From Kiritimatiellia bacterium (GTDB taxonomy: Bacteria; Verrucomicrobiota; Kiritimatiellia; RFP12; UBA1067): 7,641 bases of DNA. Below are positions 1-4,810 of this stretch, one piece after another. Below the pieces are notes generated by a model. The model made no database searches. It was not told the DNA's origin and was given only the letters and a program-made list of their open reading frames with translations. The first letter of the stretch is position 1, and each line of letters starts with the position of its first letter. The stretch covers positions 1-7,641 of the forward strand of contig JAKSOX010000091.1 of assembly GCA_024405335.1 (NCBI GenBank), read 5' to 3'. The translations under genes and the position numbers were made by a program.

Positions 1-1839
1 CTCGGCGCGTTGCGCGACCAGATCGACGCGTTGCGGCGCAAGCTGGACGACGTCGCCGGCGGCGTGCCGCCGCCCGACGCGGAGCCGGTTGCGCGGTTTC
101 TTGCGGAGGCGCCGCCCGCGCCGCCGCCCGTCGAGGAACCGCCCGCCGTCGCGCCGCCGTCCGCGCCCGCACCGGAGCCGGAGCCGGTTGCCGCCGCGGC
201 GCGGATGCCGCCGCCGGCGCCGGAACCGCCGAGCGCGGTCGAACTCATGCTGGATCGCGTGGGCGACTGGTTGGCGGTGCGCGGAACGTTCGCGCCGCCC
301 GGCATGACGCACGAATTCGCGTTCGCGACGCGCTGGCTGGTGCGCGTGGGCGTGGCGCTGCTCGTGGGCAGCGTGGTCTGTTTCGTGAAACTTTCCGTCG
401 ACCGCGGCTGGATGGGTCCGACGGGTCGCGTCGTTTCGACGCTGCTGTGGGGCGCGGCGCTGGCGGCCGCGGGCACGGCGCTCGTGAAGCGCACGCGCTA
501 CGGCGTGATCGGCCACGCCCTGGCGGCGTTGGGCGTGGTGGCGCTCTATCTCGGATTCGGGCTCGGGCACCGGTTCTTCGACCCGCCCGTGATCGCGTCG
601 CCCGCGTTCGCGTTCGCGGCGCTTGCGGGGGTGACGGTTTGCGCCGGCGTGATGGCCGTGTTCCTGCCGTCGCCGCACATCGCGGCGTTGGGCTTGGCTG
701 GCGGCTATCTCGTGCCCGTGCTGGCGGGCCGCGATTCGGGTTTCCCGTTGGGATTGGACGCGTACTTGCTGGTGCTGAACCTGGGCGCGTTTTTCGTGGC
801 GCGCCTCCGCAAGTGGTCCGCGCTCGACTTCATGGCGGCGACGCTCGCCTACGCCGTGTGCGCTGCGTGGGGGTGCAAGCATCCGGCGGCGGGCAAGGCG
901 GCCGTGCTCGTCAACTTCGCGTTTCTCGCGCTCGTGCACGCGCTCTACATGGCCAGCGTGGTGATCGGCTCCCGCTTCCGCGGACGCGCGGGGAACGCCA
1001 TCGCCTGGGCGGGCCTGGCGCTGAACGCCTGCGCGTTTCTCGCCTGGCTGTGCACCGCGTTCCGGACGGCGCTTTCCGCCGAGTGGGCGGGGCTGGTGTT
1101 TCTGGCGCTGGTGGCCGCGTACCTGTCCGTCGCCGCGTCGGCGGTGCGGCGCGGCTGGGCCGACCGCCAAACCGTGGACGTGCTGCTCGTGTTCGCGGTG
1201 GCGTTTTTGGCGGTCGCGCCGTTTCTGCTTTTCTCCCGGCCCTGGTGCGTCCTCTGCTGGGCCGCCATCGCCGTGGCGGCGGCGGAGGCCGCGGCGCGGA
1301 CGGGCCAGAAGCTGTTGGGCGTGCTGGCGCATCTCGTGCTCGCGTGCGCCGGCGTCGCGGGGATCTGGTTCGCCGCGCACGCATATTGCGCGGTCCGTCC
1401 CGCGGCGGACGGATACGCCGCCGGCTTCGCGCTGCGGCTCGTCCGGCTGTGGATCCTGCCCGTGGCGGCGGCGCTCGTGGGGCGGCGGCTGCGCGGACCT
1501 CTGTTCTGCGCGTCGCTGGCCGTGGCGTTCCTGTTCCTGACGGGCGAGGCGCGGCTTTTCGGCCATGCGTTCCTGCCCGCGCTCAAGGGCGGCGTCGTGA
1601 CGCTGGCGTGGCTGTTGACGGCGGCGGGGTGCGTCGTGGCCGGCGTGACGCGGCGTCTCAAGCCGGTGCGCGTGGGCGGGCTGGCGCTGGCCGGCGTTTC
1701 CGTGGCGAAGCTGCTGCTGGTCGACACGGCCGGGCTGCCCGTTCCCGCGCGCGTCGTGCTGTTCGCCGTCGCTGGCGTGCTGCTGATGGGCAGCGCCTTC
1801 CTGTATCTCAAATTCAAGCAGAGGTTCGAAGATGCGTGA
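1..1839 (+). CDS. DUF2339-family polytopic membrane protein, 5' partial
   Basis: The frame is open from the first base, so the gene probably begins upstream. A TTG at 10 is only a possible start inside it. The visible 612 codons begin with a short charged helical stretch (DQIDALRRKLDDV) of the coiled-coil kind typical of this family. A Pro/Ala/Glu-rich linker follows to about residue 78, then roughly 16-18 hydrophobic segments to the end. Family-like signatures are the first membrane segment followed by GWMGPTGRV, the IAALGLAGGYLVPVL segment, and a C-terminal block with GLALAGVSVAKLLLVD and a terminal LLMGSAFLYLKFKQRF. DUF2339 (COG5373) proteins are inner-membrane proteins without an established biochemical role. 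The stop codon overlaps the start of the DUF3999-like gene by 8 bp, indicating one operon with coupled translation. Another polytopic family is possible but less likely. Confidence 0.75.
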   Translation, partial: LGALRDQIDALRRKLDDVAGGVPPPDAEPVARFLAEAPPAPPPVEEPPAVAPPSAPAPEPEPVAAAARMPPPAPEPPSAVELMLDRVGDWLAVRGTFAPPGMTHEFAFATRWLVRVGVALLVGSVVCFVKLSVDRGWMGPTGRVVSTLLWGAALAAAGTALVKRTRYGVIGHALAALGVVALYLGFGLGHRFFDPPVIASPAFAFAALAGVTVCAGVMAVFLPSPHIAALGLAGGYLVPVLAGRDSGFPLGLDAYLLVLNLGAFFVARLRKWSALDFMAATLAYAVCAAWGCKHPAAGKAAVLVNFAFLALVHALYMASVVIGSRFRGRAGNAIAWAGLALNACAFLAWLCTAFRTALSAEWAGLVFLALVAAYLSVAASAVRRGWADRQTVDVLLVFAVAFLAVAPFLLFSRPWCVLCWAAIAVAAAEAAARTGQKLLGVLAHLVLACAGVAGIWFAAHAYCAVRPAADGYAAGFALRLVRLWILPVAAALVGRRLRGPLFCASLAVAFLFLTGEARLFGHAFLPALKGGVVTLAWLLTAAGCVVAGVTRRLKPVRVGGLALAGVSVAKLLLVDTAGLPVPARVVLFAVAGVLLMGSAFLYLKFKQRFEDA

Positions 1840-3148
1840 ACGGACGACGTTGGTTTTCGCGGTGGCGCTTGCGGTTTCGGCGGCGGTCGCCGCCGATTCG
1901 TGGCCGATCGTCGGCGAGGTGCGCGAAGAATGCGTGGCCGCCGTCGAACTGAAACCGTTTCTGCATTTCCGCGCCGGCGAACCCGGCGCGCTGGCCGACC
2001 GGCTGCGCATCCGCGACGCGTCGGGCGCGGCCGTGCCGTACGCGGTGAAACGCGCGGAAATCCGCAAGACGTCGACGCGGCTCGCGTGGCACGCGCTCAA
2101 GGTCGAGCGCGTCGCCGAGGCGGACGGCAAGCTCGTGGTGGAGGTGGCGTGGCCGGCGGCGGAAAAGCCCGTCGCCCGTTTCGCGTCCATGCGCGTGGAC
2201 ACGCCGCTCAGGAACTTCGAGCAGACGGTGTCCGTTTCCGCCGGCGGCGACACGTTGGCGACGGGCGATTTGTGCGACTACGCGAAACACGCCGATTTCC
2301 GCAAGACGGAGTTCGCGTTCGACGCTCCGTTCCGGGGGAAGCTGACGCTCACGTTCGCCAAGCCGTCCACGGAGGTGGAGGCGGCTCGGTTCGAGCGCAC
2401 GCTCGGCGCCGGCGCGGGCGGCAAACTGGAAACGCGGTCCGTGCGCCGCGGCGTGGAGGACCGTCCGTTCCGCGTGGACGGCGTGTCCGTGGCCGAGCGC
2501 GTGCCGGTGGTTTCGTTCGAACCGGCGCCCGTCGGCGAACTGTCGGTCGCCGCCCGCGCGGAAGTCGACGCGAAGGCGAAGACCACCCGCTTTTCGTTCG
2601 CGTTGCACGGCGTGCCCGTGACGGCCGTGCGGCTCAACGTCAAGGACCGCAACTTTTCGCGCACGGTGAACGTGTACGCGCTCAAGCCGGAAGGGTGGCG
2701 CAAGATCGGATCCGCCGGCGTGCACGCAATCGACCTGCCGGGCGAGAAGTCGTCGCGGCTGGAAGTGCCGTTGGGCGGCGAATGGCGCGAAAAGGCGCTG
2801 CGCGTGGAAGTGGAGGACAACGACAATCCGCCGCTCGGCTACGCGGAACTGCCGACGACGCTGCTCTACGCGCCGTACGACGCGCTCTTCATCGCGAAGC
2901 CCGGCGAAGCGTACGCCGCGTCGCTGGCGGCGGGCGAAAAGCGTCCCCGCTACGATGAAAAAATCCTGGACTACGTGAAGCGCGTGCGGGATCCGCTGCG
3001 TCTCGTGATCGACGCGGACGAACCGCTCGACGCATCGGAGCCGACGTCCGTTTGGCTTGCGGGCGTCGATCCGGTGGCCATGGCGTCCGTGCTGGCGTTT
3101 CTGGTGCTGGGGTTCCTGTGCTGGCGTCTCGTCGTCCGGAAAAAGTGA
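1832..3148 (+). CDS. DUF3999-like membrane-anchored envelope protein
   Basis: This 438-residue protein has an N-terminal signal peptide (basic MRER, then a hydrophobic stretch to about residue 21, with VAA before DSWP). A long beta-rich extracytoplasmic region follows, then one C-terminal membrane helix at about 413-433 ending in RLVVRKK, so most of the protein should face the periplasm. Family-like features are an early RLRIRDASGAAVPYAV segment, a central part with NVKDRNFSRTVNVYAL, and a later VEVEDNDNPPLGYAEL resembling a carbohydrate-binding-like beta sandwich. Members of DUF3999 are recalled to sit directly beside DUF2339 genes, as here. The ATG at 1832 is supported by AGAGG at 1820-1824, seven bases upstream, and by the signal peptide. 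It overlaps the preceding gene by 8 bp. The function is unknown; the pairing suggests the two products act together at the inner membrane. Confidence 0.7.
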   Translation: MRERTTLVFAVALAVSAAVAADSWPIVGEVREECVAAVELKPFLHFRAGEPGALADRLRIRDASGAAVPYAVKRAEIRKTSTRLAWHALKVERVAEADGKLVVEVAWPAAEKPVARFASMRVDTPLRNFEQTVSVSAGGDTLATGDLCDYAKHADFRKTEFAFDAPFRGKLTLTFAKPSTEVEAARFERTLGAGAGGKLETRSVRRGVEDRPFRVDGVSVAERVPVVSFEPAPVGELSVAARAEVDAKAKTTRFSFALHGVPVTAVRLNVKDRNFSRTVNVYALKPEGWRKIGSAGVHAIDLPGEKSSRLEVPLGGEWREKALRVEVEDNDNPPLGYAELPTTLLYAPYDALFIAKPGEAYAASLAAGEKRPRYDEKILDYVKRVRDPLRLVIDADEPLDASEPTSVWLAGVDPVAMASVLAFLVLGFLCWRLVVRKK

Positions 3149-3158
3149 TGGGTTGGTC

Positions 3159-3194
3159 GAGCGCGAGGGCGATCCCCCTCCCCCAATCGCGCTC
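3159..3194 (+). terminator. Weak candidate hairpin after the DUF2339/DUF3999 operon
   Basis: GAGCGCGA (3159-3166) is complementary to TCGCGCTC (3187-3194) across a 20-base C-rich loop, 10 bases after the stop at 3146-3148. An alternative fold pairs GCGAG and GCGAT with CTCGC and ATCGC. There is no following T-run, so it is not a classical intrinsic terminator. It could protect the 3' end or act with another termination mechanism. Confidence 0.3.
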
Positions 3195-3199
3195 TCGCA

Positions 3200-3240
3200 C
3201 GGTAGGGCGCAGACTCCGGCTGCGCCGCCACGCCCTGCCG
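3200..3240. repeat. GC-rich nested palindrome, REP-like
   Basis: An outer pair CGGTAGGGCG (3200-3209) and CGCCCTGCCG (3231-3240) is complementary over 10 bases with one G-T pair. An inner pair GGCGCAG (3206-3212) and CTGCGCC (3220-3226) closes a 7-base loop. The two helices share four bases, so they either compete or the outer one is shortened to 6 bp. The shape resembles dispersed intergenic palindromic (REP-type) units. That it is repeated elsewhere in the genome cannot be seen from this window. Confidence 0.4.
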
Positions 3241-3298
3241 CGCCGCCGCTGTTCCCACTTCTTCACTCATATCTCATCCTATGCTCGTCAGTTGAAAA

Positions 3299-3327
3299 TC
3301 ACGCAGAGACGCAGAGAATGCGGAGAA
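3299..3327. repeat. ACGCAGAG-type short direct repeat, possible dispersed repeat
   Basis: The segment contains ACGCAGAG at 3301-3308 and a second GACGCAGAG at 3308-3316, followed by the degenerate copies AATGCGGAG and an A/G-rich tail. Sequences of this style (tandem CGCAGAG or CACAGAG units) are recalled from intergenic regions of many environmental bacteria, but that is memory, not a search. It has no coding signal and no neighbouring cas genes or spacers. Confidence 0.35.
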
Positions 3328-3340
3328 AGAAGAAAAGACA

Positions 3341-3394
3341 GGTGGGCCAAACTAAATACCCATACCCTATGGGCATTTAGTTTGGCAATCCACC
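3341..3394. repeat. Strong inverted repeat, candidate hairpin/terminator
   Basis: The arm from G3346 through CCAAACTAAATACCCATA (3347-3364) pairs with TATGGGCATTTAGTTTGG (3368-3385) and C3386. This gives 19 positions with a CCC loop and a single A-C mismatch (3358 with 3374). Beyond a 3-base bulge, GGTGG (3341-3345) pairs with CCACC (3390-3394). Seven Ts follow at 3403-3409 on the + strand. On the - strand the hairpin is followed by a pyrimidine-rich, T-rich tract and the mismatch becomes a U-G wobble. It could be a bidirectional terminator separating the DUF operon from the tRNA, or a small palindromic repeat element. Which one is undecided. Confidence 0.5.
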
Positions 3395-3420
3395 CGAGTA
3401 AATTTTTTTGAAGATTTTGC

Positions 3421-3449
3421 TTGCATTCCGTGTCGCGACGTGGTATCAT
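3421..3449 (+). promoter_or_regulatory. Sigma70-type promoter of tRNA-Asp
   Basis: The -35 box TTGCAT (3421-3426) and the -10 box TATCAT (3444-3449) are separated by 17 bases. TGG directly before the -10 makes it an extended -10. Transcription would start near 3456, leaving a leader of about 16 bases before the mature tRNA. CGCGACGTGGTAT (3434-3446) is identical to the sequence in front of the GH116 gene. Confidence 0.75.
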
Positions 3450-3472
3450 ACGCGCTGTTTTAAGGAACCCAA

Positions 3473-3547
3473 GGGCTCATCGTTCATCGGTTAGGACCTC
3501 GGACTGTCGATCCGAAGAGGGGAGTTCGATTCTCCCTGAGCCCGCCA
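3473..3547 (+). tRNA. tRNA-Asp (anticodon GTC)
   Basis: A complete cloverleaf can be drawn by eye. The acceptor stem GGGCTCA pairs with TGAGCCC (3537-3543), followed by discriminator G and encoded CCA (3545-3547). The D arm is GTTC/GGAC around a loop containing GG. The anticodon stem TCGGA/TCCGA encloses the loop CTGTCGA, with GTC at 34-36. The T arm GGGAG/CTCCC encloses TTCGATT. The GTC anticodon together with G73 fits aspartate. The gene has its own promoter just upstream and a terminator 15 bases downstream, so it appears to be a single-gene transcription unit. Confidence 0.96.
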
Positions 3548-3556
3548 CTTCGGGGC

Positions 3557-3590
3557 AAAAAGCCGTCGCGGAAGCGACGGTCTTTTTTTT
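3557..3590 (+). terminator. Intrinsic terminator of tRNA-Asp
   Basis: CCGTCGC (3563-3569) and GCGACGG (3574-3580) form a perfect 7-bp stem around the stable GNRA-type loop GGAA. The stem is preceded by an A-run and followed by TC and eight Ts (3583-3590). It sits 15 bases past the tRNA CCA end. Confidence 0.93.
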
Positions 3591-3620
3591 GCATTTGCGG
3601 CGCCTGAATCGGCTTGCCGA

Positions 3621-3659
3621 AAAAAAGAAACCCGGCGCGGATGCGTCGGGTTTCTTTTT
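3621..3659. terminator. Bidirectional intrinsic terminator between convergent units
   Basis: GAAACCCGGCGC (3627-3638) pairs with GCGTCGGGTTTC (3643-3654) over 12 positions with one G-T pair and a GGAT loop. Six As precede the stem and five Ts follow it, so it can stop transcription from either side. It lies 19 bases beyond the stop of the bS22-like gene on the - strand and would end the hisG unit. It also backs up the tRNA terminator on the + strand. Confidence 0.88.
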
Positions 3660-3678
3660 CCAAGCGGAACGGATCCGC

Positions 3679-3768
3679 TTATTTGTTTTTGTGGCGCTGG
3701 GCTTTCATGCGCTTGTCGTATTTGTGCTTCGACATTTTTTTCCGGCGTTTCTTCTTGATGGAACCCAT
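3679..3768 (-). CDS. Small ribosomal protein bS22 / AURKAIP1-COX24 domain protein, 29 aa
   Basis: This 29-residue protein starts MGSIKKKRRKKMSKHKYDKR and ends RHKNK. Fifteen of its residues are Lys or Arg. The MGS-(I/V)-KKRRK-(K/R)MSK pattern matches the AURKAIP1/COX24 C-terminal domain family. From knowledge of the family, its bacterial members include bS22, a short basic protein of the small ribosomal subunit described in mycobacteria. It would bind 16S rRNA. The ATG at 3768 is supported by AAAGGAG in front of it, with six bases between AAGGAG and the start. Translation ends at TAA, followed by a bidirectional terminator. It lies 55 bases after hisG on the same strand with no visible promoter between, so it probably shares the hisG transcript. 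Length and motif both fit the family; the ribosomal role is inferred from homology. Confidence 0.85.
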   Translation of the reverse strand: MGSIKKKRRKKMSKHKYDKRMKAQRHKNK

Positions 3769-3800
3769 TGTTTTCTCCTTTGTTGTTTAACCTGACTCTG

Positions 3801-3823
3801 CCCGCCTTTTCGGCGAAGGCGGG
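3801..3823 (-). other. Intercistronic hairpin directly after the hisG stop
   Basis: CCCGCCTT (3801-3808) and AAGGCGGG (3816-3823) form a perfect 8-bp stem with a 7-base loop. On the - strand it begins immediately after the hisG TGA (3826-3824). No T-run follows, so complete termination is not expected. It may slow 3' decay of hisG mRNA or partly separate hisG expression from the bS22-like gene. Confidence 0.55.
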
Positions 3824-4693
3824 TCAGAAGATGACTTTGTTCAGCGCGAGTTCGATGATGCCCGTGGCGCCGGCGGCGCGGAGCTGCGGGATGAGATCGC
3901 GCACGAGGCGCTCTTCGACCACCGTTTCCACGGCGAACCAGTTTTCGTCGTCCAGCTTGTTCACGGTGGGGGCGTGGAGCGCGGGCAGCACCTTCACGAC
4001 CTCCGCGAGCACCTTCGCCGGCGCGTTGAGCTTCAGCAGCACGCGCTTTTGCGCGTCGAGCGCGCCGGTGAGCAGCATTTTGAGCTGCTCGAGCTTGGCG
4101 CGCTTGGCCGGATCCTTCCACGCCTTCTTGTTCGCGATCACGCGCGTGGTGGAGGTGAGGATCGTGTCCACGATGCGGAGGTTGTTCGCGCGGAGCGAAC
4201 TGCCCGTTTCCGTGAGGTCGACGATCGCGTCGACGAGCTCGGGCGCTTTCACTTCGGTGGCGCCCCAGCTGAATTCCACGTCGGCCTTGACGCCGTTTTT
4301 CTTGAGGTAGCGCTTCACCAACCCCACCGCTTCGGTGGAGATGCGTTTGCCCTGCAGGTCCTTGACGGACTTGATCTTGGAGTCGTTCGGAACGGCGAGC
4401 ACCCAGCGAACCGGATTCGAGGTGGCCTTGGAGTAGTTGAGTTCGCATACCTCCTGCACGTCGCTGCCGTTTTCGTACACCCAGTCCCACCCGCAGATGC
4501 CGGCGTCAAGAAGCCCGAGCTCAACGTAACGGCTCATTTCCTGTGGACGCAGCAGGCGGCATTTGATTTCCGGGTCGTCGATCGACGGCACGTAGCTGCG
4601 GCTCGAACACGACACGTTGAAGCCCGCGCGCTTGAACAGCGCGAAGGTTGATTCCTGAAGACTGCCTTTGGGCAGACCGAGCACTATCGACAT
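3824..4693 (-). CDS. hisG: ATP phosphoribosyltransferase, long form
   Basis: HisG catalyses the first step of histidine synthesis in the cytoplasm, joining ATP and PRPP to give phosphoribosyl-ATP. The 289-residue length and a C-terminal domain (about 215-289, with HAPTVNKL and GIIELALNKVIF) identify the long HisG_L form. This form carries its own histidine-binding regulatory domain and does not need HisZ. Catalytic-domain signatures are LPKGSL at 7-12, DAGICGWDW at 63-71, RISTE at 117-121, and the PRPP-binding region DAIVDLTETGSSLRAN at 155-170. The start at 4693 has AAGGAG at 4710-4705, 11 bases upstream, and an extended -10 promoter about 36 bases upstream. No other his genes are adjacent. 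A small bS22-like gene follows on the same strand. Feedback inhibition by histidine is expected from the family. Confidence 0.95.
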   Translation of the reverse strand: MSIVLGLPKGSLQESTFALFKRAGFNVSCSSRSYVPSIDDPEIKCRLLRPQEMSRYVELGLLDAGICGWDWVYENGSDVQEVCELNYSKATSNPVRWVLAVPNDSKIKSVKDLQGKRISTEAVGLVKRYLKKNGVKADVEFSWGATEVKAPELVDAIVDLTETGSSLRANNLRIVDTILTSTTRVIANKKAWKDPAKRAKLEQLKMLLTGALDAQKRVLLKLNAPAKVLAEVVKVLPALHAPTVNKLDDENWFAVETVVEERLVRDLIPQLRAAGATGIIELALNKVIF

Positions 4694-4728
4694 CTCTACA
4701 CTAACTCCTTCAAACGAAAAACGCGCGC

Positions 4729-4757
4729 ATTATACCACGTTGCGCGCGTTGACGCAA
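4729..4757 (-). promoter_or_regulatory. hisG promoter with extended -10
   Basis: Read on the - strand, TTGCGT (4757-4752) lies 17 bases before TATAAT (4734-4729), which is preceded by TGG. The start point would be near 4722, giving a leader of about 29 bases that includes the AAGGAG. ACGTGGTATAAT on this strand is an exact 12-base copy of the sequence at 4793-4804 on the + strand. Confidence 0.8.
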
Positions 4758-4775
4758 CGAAAATGGAAACTGTTG

Positions 4776-4804
4776 TTCACGCTCGTCGCGCGACGTGGTA
4801 TAAT
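4776..4804 (+). promoter_or_regulatory. GH116 promoter with extended -10, predicted leaderless start
   Basis: A perfect TATAAT at 4799-4804 is preceded by TGG (extended -10). A fair -35 candidate, TTCACG (4776-4781), lies 17 bases upstream of it. Six bases separate the -10 from the ATG at 4811, so transcription should begin at or within a base or two of that ATG. There is no Shine-Dalgarno sequence before it. The promoter is divergent to that of hisG, with 18 bases between the two -35 candidates. Confidence 0.75.
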
Positions 4805-4810
4805 CCCGCC

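Larger units (their letters stand above)
3149..3472. other. Gene-free spacer with repeat-like and palindromic elements
   Basis: No credible gene is seen in these 324 bases. Open frames that cross the stretch have Arg/Pro-rich, low-complexity translations and no ribosome-binding site. The stretch holds, in order, a GC-rich hairpin just after the DUF3999-like stop, a nested palindrome at 3200-3240, a short direct repeat around 3300-3316, a strong inverted repeat at 3341-3394 with a following T-run, and the tRNA promoter. Base composition drops sharply in GC from about 3270 onward compared with the flanking genes. Confidence 0.7.

Noticed and set aside
447..2958. Long open frames in other frames across the DUF2339/DUF3999 region, on both strands
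   Set aside because: They are Arg/Gly/Pro-rich or Thr/Ser/Ala-rich shadows with no ribosome-binding sites. The chosen frames show membrane segments, a signal peptide and an 8-bp operon overlap.
3299..3327. A possible CRISPR-like tandem repeat
   Set aside because: Units are only about 8-9 bases, adjacent and degenerate, with no spacers and no cas genes.
3052..3411. Small open frames reaching into the spacer after the DUF3999-like gene
   Set aside because: They begin inside the real gene, lack ribosome-binding sites and run through palindromic repeat-like DNA.
3473..3547. tRNA-Asp as an integration site with a duplicated 3' end
   Set aside because: No second copy of the tRNA 3' end and no integrase gene are visible in the window.
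3421..3795. A 124-codon + strand frame across the tRNA and terminators
   Set aside because: It spans the tRNA-Asp promoter, the tRNA itself, two intrinsic terminators and the opposite-strand bS22-like gene.
4763..4810. An upstream ATG giving a GH116 protein 16 residues longer
   Set aside because: It lies upstream of the predicted transcription start, has no Shine-Dalgarno sequence, overlaps the -35/-10 region and would bury the signal peptide behind a charged extension.
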